A DNA stretch of 44,646 nucleotides from a bacterium (GCA_021784555.1 JAJYHY010000018.1:1-44646), one strand, 5' to 3'. Counted from the first letter of the stretch, positions 9,927 to 18,809 are shown. The notes: generated by a model not told the origin, from the sequence alone. Program-made: numbers and translations.

Positions 9927-10790
9927 ATGCAGAATGGGAATATTACCACATTCGACTCGCCGGAGGTGAGATCTCTCCGGCCGAGGCGGCTGTGGCAGTT
10001 CTCGATTGCCAGGATCGGACGGGGCTTGTTCCGGCTGCTGTTCACCGTGCGTGGGCTGGGCGCGTTCGCGCTGATCACGCTGGGGGTCATTTTCACCAAG
10101 TTCGGCTCAGCCCGGCGGCTCATTCGTCCTTTGGTTTATCATGAGATGGCCCGGGCGAGCGTGCGACTGGCGCCGATGTTCCTGTTCGTCTCGGCGGGGC
10201 TGGGGCTGCTGGTCATCGGCCAGACGGTCTCCTGGCTGACGCGCGTGGGCGCCATCAACTATCTGGGACCGGTGATGGTAGTGGTCGTTTTCCGTGAGTT
10301 GGGGCCGCTGCTCACGGCGTTTCTGGTGCTGGCCCGCATCGGCACAGCCAACGTCGTGGAATTGGGCACCGCGCGAGCCATGGGCGAGGTGGAAGCCCTG
10401 GAAGCGCTGGGCATTGACCCGGTGCATTACCTGGTCTTTCCCAGGGTGCTGGGAATGGCGCTGGGGGTCTTCACCATGACGGTATATCTGATCCTGGGCG
10501 CGCTGGCCAGCGGTTGGCTGTGGGCGTTTCTTCAGGATGTGCCGTTGCGCCCGACGCAGTACATCCACCAGGTCGCGGGCGCGTTGCGGGGGCTGGATTT
10601 TGCGCTGCTGGCGCTCAAGACGCTCGCCTTTGGTTTCATCATTGCGATCGTGACCTGCTACCACGGCTTGGCCCAACCGCTGCGCCTTGAAGAGGTCTCC
10701 CACGCCACCGTCCGCGCGGTTGCCCAAAGCGTGGTCGCCTGCGTTCTTATCGACGCGCTGTTCATTTCGATTTATCTTGCCGTATCATGA
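9927..10790 (+). CDS. MlaE-family ABC transporter permease
   Basis: 287 residues from the ATG in CGATGCAGAATGG. The body carries five to six membrane segments and the characteristic MlaE motifs: FRELGPLLTAFLVLARIGTA, then ELGTARAMGEVEALEALGID, and FPRVLGMALGVFTMT. MlaE-type permeases form the inner-membrane core that moves phospholipids or other hydrophobic molecules between membranes with an MlaF ATPase and an MlaD/MCE protein. Its stop overlaps the start of the ATPase gene by 4 bp, so the two are translationally coupled. An upstream in-frame start (9849) gives a non-homologous leader and was not chosen. Confidence 0.92.
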   Translation: MQNGNITTFDSPEVRSLRPRRLWQFSIARIGRGLFRLLFTVRGLGAFALITLGVIFTKFGSARRLIRPLVYHEMARASVRLAPMFLFVSAGLGLLVIGQTVSWLTRVGAINYLGPVMVVVVFRELGPLLTAFLVLARIGTANVVELGTARAMGEVEALEALGIDPVHYLVFPRVLGMALGVFTMTVYLILGALASGWLWAFLQDVPLRPTQYIHQVAGALRGLDFALLALKTLAFGFIIAIVTCYHGLAQPLRLEEVSHATVRAVAQSVVACVLIDALFISIYLAVS

Positions 10791-11578
10791 ATCCGGAGCC
10801 CTCCCAACCCTCTGTTCCCGCTATTCAGATGGAAGGGGTCGTGGTCGGCTCCTTGCGCGACCAAAGGGCGGTGGTCGCCGAAGAGATCAACTGGACCGTG
10901 CATCCTGGGGAATTCTGGGTGATTGCGGGTTTGCAAGGTTCGGGCAAGGCGGATTTCCTGATGATGACCGGCGGTCTGATGGGTCCGCTGGGCGGCAGCT
11001 ACCGGTTCTTCGGCGAGCCGATGCCCATTTTCGAGGGCGCCCGGCTCCAGCACCGCCTCCGGCTGGGGCTGGTGTTTGAGAGCGGCCAATTGTTCAACCA
11101 GCTTACCGTGAGGGAGAACGTAGCGCTGCCCTTGTGCTATCATCGTAACCTGTCTCAGGCCGACGCGGTGGGGGCGGCGGGCGCCATGCTCGACTTGCTG
11201 GGGTTAACGGCCTTGGCGGAGACCACACCCGGCGCGTTGGGCGGCAATTGGCTCAAGCGCGCCGGATTGGCGCGCGCCCTCATGCTGCGCCCGGAGCTGT
11301 TGCTGCTGGCCAATCCGCTGGCGGGACTGGATCTGCGCCACGGCCAGTGGTGGCTGGAATTTCTAGGCAAGCTGAGCTGCGGCCATCCACTTTATGGCGG
11401 ACGTCCGATCACCTTGGCCCTCACGACCTCCGATATACGGCCCTGGACGGGATTGGGCTGCCGCTTCGCGGTGTTGAAAGATGGTCGCCTCTCGGTCATC
11501 GGTCCGGAGGCGGAGTTCAATGGCGAAACGCGGTATTTATTGGCGGACCTCATCCCTGAAACCAAACGCGACGGCTGA
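10787..11578 (+). CDS. MlaF-like ABC ATP-binding protein with degenerate catalytic motifs
   Basis: 263 residues with overall MlaF-like length and layout, but nearly every ATPase motif is altered. Walker A is GLQGSGKAD (residues 48-56): the Lys is kept and the Ser/Thr is Ala. The Q-loop Gln is Glu (VFESGQLFNQLTVRENVALP). The signature LSGG is LGGN (LGGNWLKRAGLARAL). Walker B plus catalytic Glu (normally DEP) is ANP (LLLLANPLAGLD). The H-loop His is Ser (LALTTSDI). Family knowledge: these positions bind Mg-ATP and catalyse hydrolysis, so this subunit should bind nucleotide poorly and not hydrolyse it. The fold and the coupled position between permease and MCE genes suggest it remains structurally required. 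The frame is intact, which argues against ordinary decay. Confidence 0.88.
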   Translation: MNPEPSQPSVPAIQMEGVVVGSLRDQRAVVAEEINWTVHPGEFWVIAGLQGSGKADFLMMTGGLMGPLGGSYRFFGEPMPIFEGARLQHRLRLGLVFESGQLFNQLTVRENVALPLCYHRNLSQADAVGAAGAMLDLLGLTALAETTPGALGGNWLKRAGLARALMLRPELLLLANPLAGLDLRHGQWWLEFLGKLSCGHPLYGGRPITLALTTSDIRPWTGLGCRFAVLKDGRLSVIGPEAEFNGETRYLLADLIPETKRDG

Positions 11579-11587
11579 CGTTCCTAT

Positions 11588-12895
11588 ATGCCCTTGCAAG
11601 ACCTGACACCGCAGTTGCGCACACGCCTGAGCCGGATGGAAAAGGCGGTGGGCTGGTTTGTGTTGTTGGCCGTCGTCCTGCTGGCGGCCGGCTTCGCCTA
11701 TTACGTCTATCAACTGGCGGAGCGGAAGGGCTGGTTTGTGGTCAAGGCCCCATACTACACTTATGTGGATAGCGCCGCCGGCCTCCACGTGGGCGACCCG
11801 GTGATGCTGATGGGTTTTCCGGCCGGTTCCATTACGGAGATCAAGCCGATGCCGGCTAATCAGTTCAGCTATAATGTATTTGTCAAATTCGTCCTCAAAG
11901 ACCCCAACATCGGGTATATGTGGACCGTCGGCTCCGTAGCCAAGATCACCACGGCTGATCTCCTGGGCAAGCGGCAAGTCGAGGTCACCAAAGGCACCGC
12001 AGGCTATCCCACCTACATCTTTAATCCGCTCCAGACGGTGTCCATCGCCGTGGCGCGCACGTTGGCGAACCGCTCCGATTGGCTGCTGGCGCAGGAAATC
12101 AATGCCAAATCGGGCACGAACCTGCTGGCCAAACCCAAAGACGCCTTGACAGAGGTGGACCTCAACCAGGTCGAACAGGCGGGTTACAGCGAGATCGAGA
12201 TAATGGACCAGAAGATCAACCAGAAGCTGATGACCGGCATCTGGGACCCCGATTCCGGGCGCTATGACAATTATGATAAGATTAAACATACTCCCCACTT
12301 CAACGGCTATGGCCTATCCGCCGTCGAGGCTCCCGCGGTCACCGAGCAACTCCAGCAGATCGCCTCCCAAGTCCAGCACGCCCTGCCCGGCGTCTTCGCC
12401 CTCACCAACGAGCTTGCCCGCGTCCTCTCCCATTCAGCAACCCTGACCTCCAACCTTAATTTAACCGTCGTTCAGGCGCATCCCCTGGTGACCAATCTCG
12501 CCGCCGCCACCGCGCATTTGAATCAGCCCGGCGCCCTCGGCGAATGGCTGCTGCCCACCAACCTCAACCAAAAGCTCCAAGGCACCCTCGGCAGTGCCAA
12601 CACCCTCCTCACCTCCAGCAGGACCAACCTCACCGACCTGGTCCAAAAGCTGGGCCTTTCCCTCGATAATCTCGCCGGCATCACCAGCAACCTCAACGCG
12701 CAGGTCCAGGCCAACTCCAACATGCTCGCCTCCGTCTCGCAAACCGTGGTTCATGCCGATCAGTTCATTCAGGGCCTCAAGCGGTTCTGGCTCTTCCGCT
12801 CCCTCTTCCGCCATAAAGGCCAGGCGGAGCAGCCTCCCCCGCCTCCTCCCAAACCACTGCTCTCTCCCAAGGCCAAAGAGCAACGCTCGCGCTAA
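11588..12895 (+). CDS. MlaD/MCE-domain lipid-transport protein
   Basis: 435 residues, starting 9 bp after the ATPase gene. A single N-terminal membrane anchor (about 21-41, WFVLLAVVLLAAGFAYYVY) is followed by an MCE domain (about 54-135, with SAAGLHVGDPVMLMGFPAGS). After it comes a long helical periplasmic tail with many Asn/Gln/Leu/Thr residues (about 250-400), likely a coiled coil or tube-forming region, and a Pro/Lys-rich end (PPPPPPKPLLSPKAKE). MCE proteins capture lipids and pass them to or from the permease. It completes a three-gene E-F-D operon; no MlaB or MlaC gene is present here. Confidence 0.92.
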   Translation: MPLQDLTPQLRTRLSRMEKAVGWFVLLAVVLLAAGFAYYVYQLAERKGWFVVKAPYYTYVDSAAGLHVGDPVMLMGFPAGSITEIKPMPANQFSYNVFVKFVLKDPNIGYMWTVGSVAKITTADLLGKRQVEVTKGTAGYPTYIFNPLQTVSIAVARTLANRSDWLLAQEINAKSGTNLLAKPKDALTEVDLNQVEQAGYSEIEIMDQKINQKLMTGIWDPDSGRYDNYDKIKHTPHFNGYGLSAVEAPAVTEQLQQIASQVQHALPGVFALTNELARVLSHSATLTSNLNLTVVQAHPLVTNLAAATAHLNQPGALGEWLLPTNLNQKLQGTLGSANTLLTSSRTNLTDLVQKLGLSLDNLAGITSNLNAQVQANSNMLASVSQTVVHADQFIQGLKRFWLFRSLFRHKGQAEQPPPPPPKPLLSPKAKEQRSR

Positions 12896-13125
12896 GGTAC
12901 GACCCGGGCGCGTCTTGACCGTGGTCCGGGCGAGATGGACCCCATTTATACGCTACGACAGATTTGATCGCGCATATCTCGACAAAGGAGAGCGAGGGTG
13001 GCAAGCATCCTTTGTTGCCTTCGTTTACTTCTGTGCGGTCTATCCGCAAACAATTATGTCGCCTATAGCAACCGGCGCGGACCGCCGCTTTCATTTTCCG
13101 GCCATCAAGACGACAATCTGCGCGA

Positions 13126-13923
13126 ATGCAGAGACAACTTCCAAAGACCGTGATTCTGGGATGCCTGATGGCCGCCTTGGCGCACGTTGCACGCGCCGGC
13201 CCGGAGCAATTCATCGTTGTGAACTTGAGCGGCGGGGTGCGAGCCGCGCCTTTCGAGCGAGTCAGCACGGGGTTCAGGGTGGCTCCGGAATGCAAGGTGC
13301 GAGTGGGAATTGCGGCCATTTTTCCCTATTTGAACCAGCCCCGCGTCAGGACGATTGAGGAGTTGCGCCGTTTCCTGGGGCTCTCAGAGCGGTTCGATGT
13401 GCCGGTGGTAGTGCAGCTCGATGGCGAGATTTGGTGGAAGAGTCTGCCGAAATCGAGGAAGGATTTGTTCATTGGCCTAAAAGTCGGCTGGGAATCCTCG
13501 ATTGGCGTCAACGCTTGGTATTATCCCAATGGCAACGCGTTGCTCGACCAACCGCCTTCAAGGGACCCCCAGTACGGCCTAAAGGCGAGCGACCCGCCAG
13601 CCCGAGGAGTGGCGCGGATTGGGTATGCCGCGGTCAAGACTGCGGGCATTCGCTGCAAGGGAACAATCACCGAGGCGGATCTTGCGGAGGTCGCCCACCG
13701 GCACCTCGAAGACCTGGCCCGCTACGCCGCGGGATTGGGGGTGCCGGGCGGCCATCTCTTCACTCACGCCGCGGGGTGGAAGGAGAACGAGCGGCTCTAT
13801 CAAGCCGCGGTGAACCGGTTCAGGTGTCCGGGCTGGAGCTTTTACAGGCACGCCGAACAGGCAACAAACCACTCTTTCCACTCACCTGATCGCGCAACTT
13901 TTTGCCCTCGTCGTGTGTCATGA
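13126..13923 (+). CDS. Secreted protein of unknown function, probably C-terminally truncated
   Basis: 265 residues with a signal peptide (VILGCLMAALAHVARAG). The body has a TIM-barrel-like feel (VVVQLDGEIWW, FIGLKVGWESSIGVNAWYYP, PGGHLFTHAAGWKENE), reminiscent of family proteins annotated as glycoside-hydrolase-like, but I cannot name a family. After WSFYRHA the sequence turns low in pattern and rich in His, Ser and Arg (ATNHSFHSPDRATFCPRR), unlike the rest. The same DNA reads on the other strand as a plausible protein start (MVRTFYRGPIQHTW, ATG at 13966). This suggests that a rearrangement removed the true C-terminus. The ATG at 13126 opens directly onto the signal peptide. Confidence 0.65.
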   Translation: MQRQLPKTVILGCLMAALAHVARAGPEQFIVVNLSGGVRAAPFERVSTGFRVAPECKVRVGIAAIFPYLNQPRVRTIEELRRFLGLSERFDVPVVVQLDGEIWWKSLPKSRKDLFIGLKVGWESSIGVNAWYYPNGNALLDQPPSRDPQYGLKASDPPARGVARIGYAAVKTAGIRCKGTITEADLAEVAHRHLEDLARYAAGLGVPGGHLFTHAAGWKENERLYQAAVNRFRCPGWSFYRHAEQATNHSFHSPDRATFCPRRVS

Positions 13924-14021
13924 TCCACGTGTGCTGAATGGGTCCGCGATAGAAGGTCCGTACCATTTTGATTTACGCCGTGTTTGACGAAACCCTTTGA
14001 ATTGTTCAACCTGCACCTTCG

Positions 14022-15641
14022 ATGAGACTTATAGGAACCTTGTTGATCTTTGCCAGCGTTGCCACCGGAGCGCCGGCTCAAACAAATGCACCCGCGACAT
14101 TGGCTCAGACAACCGCGCCGGCAGCGAGCGCGGCCGTGACGAACGCGCTTGGCTCGGCGCCACCCACAATGAGGGCTGTCAAGATAGCCCCCGTAACCAC
14201 CAACACCATTACGGTCACGAATATGTCGTTGCAGGACTGCATCCAGGTCGGGCTTGAACACAACCTGGAGGTCAAGATTCAGCGGTACAACCCGGAACTG
14301 AGCCGCTTTGCCCTCAAATCGGATTTCGGCGCCTATGACCCCACCTTTTCGGCCTCCGGCTCGCATGACTTCAGCCAGGCGCCTGGCGGGTATGATGCCC
14401 AGGGCCGCCCATACCAGGGGACCTCCACTGATAACAACCGGGGGAGCACCGGCTTCTCCGGCCTCATGCCATGGGGCCTTAACTACAGCCTCCAAGGCAG
14501 CCTCTCGGATTCCTACGGCGCGAATCAATTCGGCCCCTTCGAGAACGTCTCCGGCACCGCCGGCTTCCTGCAACTGCGGCAACCGCTCCTCAGAAACGCC
14601 TGGATCGACAGCTCTAGACTCGCCATCATCCTCGACCGGCGCAACCTGAAGATCTCCGAACTCCAGTTTCGCAACCAGGTTATCAACACCGTTACCGCCA
14701 TCGAGGATGCCTATTACGTGCTCATCTATCAGCAGGAATACGTCGAGGTCCAGGAACTGGCCCTTGAGTTAGCCAACCGAACGGTCTCTGAGAACGCCCA
14801 GCGCGTCCAGGTCGGCACCATGGCTCCTCTGGACGAACAGCAGGCCGAATCCCAGGCGGCCGCCAGCCGGGCTGACCTCCTGAGTGCCCAGATAGCGGAA
14901 GACACCCAGCAGCGGGTTTTGAAGAGCCTCCTGAGCGACGACTACTCCAAATGGCTCAATGTCTCCATCAAACCAACCCAGCCCCTTGTGGCCATCCCTG
15001 AACACTTCAATCTCCAGGAAAGCTGGCGCGAAGCCTTTGCCCTTCGGCCAGATTTCCTGCAAGAGAAACTCTCCCTCGAACAGGCGGGATTCCGAGTTAA
15101 GTTCGCCTACAACCAGTTGTTTCCGGAACTGGACGTCGTCGGCACTTACGGTTACAGCGCCTCCAGTTCGACCCCCCACGCCAGCTTGGCCAACACGCTG
15201 GATCAATTCCGCGGGCGCGATAACCCCTTCTGGACCATTGGCGGGCAGTTCTCTATCCCGCTGAGCCGTATCTCAGCCCGAAACACTTACAGGGCCGCCC
15301 GGCTCACCAAAGACCAAGTCGCGTTGCAACTGAAGCAACTGCAGCAGAATATCCTCATTGGAGTCGAAAACGACATCGCCGTCGCCCGCTCCAGTTTCCA
15401 ACGCGTTCAGGCAACCCGCCAAGCCCGCATCTACGCGCAAGCCACCCTTGATGCCGAACAGAAAAAGCTCCAGAACGGCAAGGCCACCACCTTCGAGGTC
15501 CTCACCTATCAGAGCAACCTCACCGCTGCCCGTTCCGCCGAAATCAATGCCTTGGTGAATTACGAAACCGCCCTGGCCGCGCTCTCCCAAGCCGAGGGCG
15601 CCACCCTCAAGCGCCGGCATATCACACTGGAACTCAGGTAG
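14022..15641 (+). CDS. TolC-family outer-membrane efflux channel protein
   Basis: 539 residues. A signal peptide (LIGTLLIFASVATGAPAQ) and an Ala/Thr-rich linker lead to the outer-membrane efflux fold: SLQDCIQVGLEHNLEVKIQ near the start, an Asn/Gly-rich beta region (FSASGSHDFSQAPGGY), then long amphipathic helices (FRNQVINTVTAIEDAYYVLI, LDEQQAESQAAASRADLLSA) and the second repeat (SWREAFALRPDFLQEKLSLE to LTYQSNLTAARSAEINALV). TolC-like trimers form the outer duct of efflux or type I export pumps. No periplasmic adaptor or pump gene is adjacent. The ATG at 14022 sits at the signal peptide. Confidence 0.92.
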   Translation: MRLIGTLLIFASVATGAPAQTNAPATLAQTTAPAASAAVTNALGSAPPTMRAVKIAPVTTNTITVTNMSLQDCIQVGLEHNLEVKIQRYNPELSRFALKSDFGAYDPTFSASGSHDFSQAPGGYDAQGRPYQGTSTDNNRGSTGFSGLMPWGLNYSLQGSLSDSYGANQFGPFENVSGTAGFLQLRQPLLRNAWIDSSRLAIILDRRNLKISELQFRNQVINTVTAIEDAYYVLIYQQEYVEVQELALELANRTVSENAQRVQVGTMAPLDEQQAESQAAASRADLLSAQIAEDTQQRVLKSLLSDDYSKWLNVSIKPTQPLVAIPEHFNLQESWREAFALRPDFLQEKLSLEQAGFRVKFAYNQLFPELDVVGTYGYSASSSTPHASLANTLDQFRGRDNPFWTIGGQFSIPLSRISARNTYRAARLTKDQVALQLKQLQQNILIGVENDIAVARSSFQRVQATRQARIYAQATLDAEQKKLQNGKATTFEVLTYQSNLTAARSAEINALVNYETALAALSQAEGATLKRRHITLELR

Positions 15642-15879
15642 CGTCCGCGTTTCTCGCTGAATAATCCGCCCAGCGGCTCCGACTCTTCTATGAGCCGCAG
15701 ATCAATCGCGGACTATGAAGCGAAACAGTGCTAATACAGGGTTATGCCGGTCACGTTTGGAAGACCGATCTATATGCCAACGGGAAGCCCCGGGCTCCTT
15801 GCGGTCATCAGGGGCGGGTTGGCTCGGTGCTTTTTCAGACTTCGACGGCGTAACGCCTTAATCCTTGACCCTCAACGCT

Positions 15880-16701
15880 ATGCAACAAACCAATTGTTCT
15901 TCCGCCGATGCCTCTACCGGATTCACCTTGATTGAACTGCTGGTCGTCATGGCCATCATATCCCTGCTGGCCGCGATGCTCTTGCCTGCTCTGCTTAGGG
16001 GCAAAGAGCGGGCGACGGAGGTCCAATGCATTAGCAACCTTCGCCAGATTTATGACGCCACCAAGATGTCCTGGGATGATGCGGGAGGGAAGATGGGCTA
16101 CGTCACCGGCGGCAAGGACCCCAATTCCGAATGTTTGCTTGAGATTTATGGCCGGGCCGCGGACCGCAAGCTCTTTCCCTATTTGAAGCGTTCGGAGGTC
16201 TTCCATTGCCCCATGGATCGGGGCAAGATCAGCCAGGATTGCCACAAACACCCGTCGCAGACGTTGCTGCCCTCCTGCTGGGACACGCGCGGCTTCAGTT
16301 ATGAAATGAACCTGGGCGCCCCCAATGGCCTCCCCATCCCCTCCACCCGCCACCCCGTTCAGACGACCTTGCCAGGACATTATGAAACCGAGGTGCCCGA
16401 CGCCACGCGCTTCATTCTCTATTATGAGCCGCCCGCCAGTCCGCAGGTCTGCCATGCGCAGCCGCCCTTGTTCAAGCCGCGCTGGTATCAATGGCATCAA
16501 AACCACGGGAAAACCGATTTCCTCGACCCGCGCCTGGCGCCGGGAGCCTTCATTTCCCCTATCATGTTCCTGGACGGCCACGCTGCCGTGTTTAACTTCA
16601 CCCATGCCCTGTGCGCGGACCCGTACTATCCCTTCGAGGAGACGCACAACTGGATGTGGTACATTCCCGGTGCGGATCAAAAGTCGATTTCACCCCTCTA
16701 A
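15880..16701 (+). CDS. Prepilin-like protein
   Basis: 273 residues from the ATG at 15880; the alternative TTG at 15865 adds only five residues. Class III signal [20 protein letters not shown], then [20 protein letters not shown], where the conserved Cys-Asn/Ser start of the globular part is seen. The C-terminal [17 protein letters not shown] keeps the DGH motif but lacks the His nine residues before it. It has several Cys and Trp residues and ends close to a hairpin repeat. Role unknown beyond being an exported, prepilin-peptidase-processed protein (family inference). Confidence 0.87.
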   Translation: MQQTNCSSADASTGFTLIELLVVMAIISLLAAMLLPALLRGKERATEVQCISNLRQIYDATKMSWDDAGGKMGYVTGGKDPNSECLLEIYGRAADRKLFPYLKRSEVFHCPMDRGKISQDCHKHPSQTLLPSCWDTRGFSYEMNLGAPNGLPIPSTRHPVQTTLPGHYETEVPDATRFILYYEPPASPQVCHAQPPLFKPRWYQWHQNHGKTDFLDPRLAPGAFISPIMFLDGHAAVFNFTHALCADPYYPFEETHNWMWYIPGADQKSISPL

Positions 16702-16706
16702 CCTGA

Positions 16707-16792
16707 TTGGGGTCACATCTCAACATTTGACAATTCGGACCACACGACGGCGGCAGGCCAGGCAATTGTCAAATGTTGAGATGTCACCCCAA
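16707..16792. repeat. Long hairpin repeat (29-bp arms, one mismatch)
   Basis: The arm at 16707-16735 (TTGGGGTCACATCTCAACAT and on to ACAATT) is repeated inverted at 16764-16792 with a single mismatch, separated by a GC-rich 28-bp spacer. It lies 5 bp after a stop codon and ends on the A of the next gene's first ATG. It could be a mobile REP/MITE-like palindrome and may also act as a transcription terminator or mRNA structure, although there is no T-tract. It encodes nothing. Confidence 0.8.
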
Positions 16793-16800
16793 TGAATACT

Positions 16801-17397
16801 ATGGACGCCGATTGGGCAACATCCAAACAGCAGCACCTCTTGCATCTCGAAGACTTCTGTCGCGGCCTGGGCCGGGCGCTTTCCCGGACCGGCCTTACCC
16901 CGGCGCAAGTCCAGGCCGTGTGGCAAAGCTCCGTCCGCGCCGAGTGCGTGCTCTGCGGCATCCGCGTCTCCGGCGAGGAACTCTTCGCCCTCGCCCAGCC
17001 GCCATCGGCGCTCTACCTAACCTTCAAGCTGGGACGGCTCCGGCTTGGCGATTGCGCCCGCCACGGCTGCGATTCCTTCTATTACCGCCTGATATTTCAG
17101 AATTATCCGCGGCTCAATTGGCCGAGGTTGCTGGCGGAGGCCGAGGCTTTCCAACCGGAACAGCCCAGTCCTCGCCAGCGCCGCCGGTTTGCATTCCGCC
17201 TGCCGGCGCTCCCGGATTTCGGAGAATACTCCGGCTTTGCCCGGCGCGGCTTAGTCGTTCTGGCCGCCATTCTCTTCCTTCTTGTGGCCCGGCAATGGTA
17301 TCGCGGTGGATCGCTCCCCCTGGTGAGACAGCCGGAGAACTTCCATGTCGATCCGGGGCCGGACATGCATCCCTACCAGATGGGGTCACTTCGATAG
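16801..17397 (+). CDS. Membrane-anchored small protein with CxxC / CxxxxC cysteines, unknown function
   Basis: 198 residues from ATG 16801 (an ATG at 16792 would add MNT but sits inside the hairpin). The N-terminal half is helical (HLLHLEDFCRGLGRALS, LTPAQVQAVWQ), followed by two Cys pairs (ECVLCGIRVSGEEL and LGDCARHGCDSFYY) spaced like a small metal-binding site. A Pro/Arg-rich hinge precedes one membrane segment near the C-terminus (RGLVVLAAILFLLVA), leaving a short tail outside. An overlapping longer plus-strand frame (16773-17474) is Pro/Arg-rich and looks like a GC shadow. Function not recognised. Confidence 0.65.
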   Translation: MDADWATSKQQHLLHLEDFCRGLGRALSRTGLTPAQVQAVWQSSVRAECVLCGIRVSGEELFALAQPPSALYLTFKLGRLRLGDCARHGCDSFYYRLIFQNYPRLNWPRLLAEAEAFQPEQPSPRQRRRFAFRLPALPDFGEYSGFARRGLVVLAAILFLLVARQWYRGGSLPLVRQPENFHVDPGPDMHPYQMGSLR

Positions 17398-17482
17398 CCA
17401 GTGATATGAATCCAGTTTGCGTCACCGCGTTTGCACTCCGTAAAAAGTGGAGTAGAGTGCTGGGTTCTCAATAGAGCGAATT

Positions 17483-17875
17483 ATGCATATCAAAAGAATG
17501 ACTATGAAAGACGGAGCTATGATCAAAACGGCGGTTGTCGCGCTCACCCTCGGGCTCGGCCTGATGGCGGCGCCCAAGACTTACGCCGCGGGCGGCAAGA
17601 CCATGACAATCAAGGGTGAAGTTGTCGATTTAGCATGTTACCTGGACCATGGCGCCAGGGGGGAAAAGCATAAGACCTGCGCCGCGAATTGTATCAGCAG
17701 CGGCTTGCCAGTGGGGCTGCTGAGCGGGCACAAGTTGTACTTGGTTATTGGCGAGCACAAGCCGATGAACGACGTCCTGGCGAAGAAGGCCGCTCAAACT
17801 ATCACGCTCAGGGGCAAGGTGGTGGAACGTAACGGGATGAAGATGATTGAGAACGCCGAAATCGTGCCGGACTAG
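17483..17875 (+). CDS. Small exported protein with conserved Cys motif
   Basis: 130 residues at most. The probable start is the ATG at 17519 (MIKTAVVALTLGLGLMAAPK), preceded by GGAG only two bases away; two other ATGs lie upstream at 17483 and 17504. The signal peptide ends near TYAAGG. The mature part has TIKGEVVDLACYLDHGARGE, then KTCAANCISSGLPVGLL and a beta-strand tail (QTITLRGKVVERNGMKMIEN). The Cys-Tyr-Leu-x-His-Gly plus C-x3-C pattern resembles small secreted proteins found in several phyla that may bind metal or thiols; the role is not established. Its neighbour downstream is a membrane protein in the same direction. Confidence 0.7.
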   Translation: MHIKRMTMKDGAMIKTAVVALTLGLGLMAAPKTYAAGGKTMTIKGEVVDLACYLDHGARGEKHKTCAANCISSGLPVGLLSGHKLYLVIGEHKPMNDVLAKKAAQTITLRGKVVERNGMKMIENAEIVPD

Positions 17876-17984
17876 CCCTGAATCTCAAGCCTAATGCTCA
17901 AGCCTCAATGAGACTGCGGTTTCCTATTCGACGATCCGGCGCGAGGAGACTAAGGCTTGAAGTGAGGCCGCCCTGGGGGCCGTC

Positions 17985-18809
17985 GTGAGCAGGCTTTCCA
18001 CCCTTCTGAGGCAACCGGAGTACATTCATGTTGTACTGAACCACTTCCCGCTGGTTGGGCTTTTGGTGGCGGTGTTGGCGCTGGCTGCGGCGCTCGTGCT
18101 CCGGAACCGAACGGCGGTGATAATTGGCTTGGCGCTGGTCGGGCTGCTGTCGTTGTCGGCCTGGCCGGTCGCCCACTACGGTCAGGAAGGTTACGACCGG
18201 GTCCTGGCCATGACAGACGACGCCGGAGGGAGGTTCTTGCAGTACCACAAGGAGTTGGCTGACCGCTGGATATTCTTATATTACCTGACCGCCGGGATGG
18301 CGGGCGCCAGCCTGGGGGCGGCCTGGAAATGGCCGCGCGCGCTCATCCCCATGGCGATTCTCTCGGGCGTGCTGGCTTGCGCCAGCCTCACGGCCGGCGT
18401 TTTCATCGCCCACGCCGGCGCCGAGGTGCGGCATCGAGAGTTTCGCGGCAGCCCGCCGCCTCCCAGCCAGAGCGAGTCGGGCGACGGGCAGAGCGCCAGC
18501 GCGCGAGTTGGCGGCCGGGGCGTACGAGGAGAAGCATCGGACACTGGATTAGCTCTGCTACAGGTTGTCCACCTTGGCGGCAAAGACAAAATCGCTCTCG
18601 GTCAGCCCGTCGATTTTGTGCGTCCAGAGCGTGAGTTTCACTTTGCCCCATGCGAGGTAAATGTCCGGGTGATGCCCTTGATCTTCGGCCAGTTCGCCCA
18701 CTTCGTTGGTGAAGTCCAGGGCCTCGCGAAAGTCATTAAACTTGAATTCCTTCTCCAGGTGGTGCTCGTTTACCACTCGCCAACCTCCGCTCAATTGCCG
18801 TTCGAGTGA
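17985..18809 (+). CDS. DUF2231-like membrane protein with read-through C-terminus antisense to phhB
   Basis: Starts at GTG 17985. The first ~150 residues form a four-helix membrane protein (EYIHVVLNHFPLVGLLVAVL, VIIGLALVGLLSLSAWPV, WIFLYYLTAGMAGASLG, AILSGVLACASLTAGVF) with an HFP motif typical of DUF2231-like proteins. It then reaches EVRHREFRGSPPPP, where such proteins usually end. The frame instead stays open for about 120 more residues, the last 84 codons lying opposite phhB. That tail has no natural character and is probably the result of losing the original stop by mutation or frameshift. The function of the membrane part is unknown. Confidence 0.7.
   Translation: MSRLSTLLRQPEYIHVVLNHFPLVGLLVAVLALAAALVLRNRTAVIIGLALVGLLSLSAWPVAHYGQEGYDRVLAMTDDAGGRFLQYHKELADRWIFLYYLTAGMAGASLGAAWKWPRALIPMAILSGVLACASLTAGVFIAHAGAEVRHREFRGSPPPPSQSESGDGQSASARVGGRGVRGEASDTGLALLQVVHLGGKDKIALGQPVDFVRPEREFHFAPCEVNVRVMPLIFGQFAHFVGEVQGLAKVIKLEFLLQVVLVYHSPTSAQLPFE

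Noticed and set aside
15673-15698. GCGGCTC/GAGCCGC hairpin after the TolC-like gene as a terminator
   Set aside because: Only 7 bp of stem, a 12-nt loop and no T-tract.
16773-17474. 233-codon plus-strand frame overlapping the Cys-pair protein
   Set aside because: Pro/Arg/Ala-rich without motif, begins inside the hairpin; the other frame has cysteine pairs and a membrane helix.
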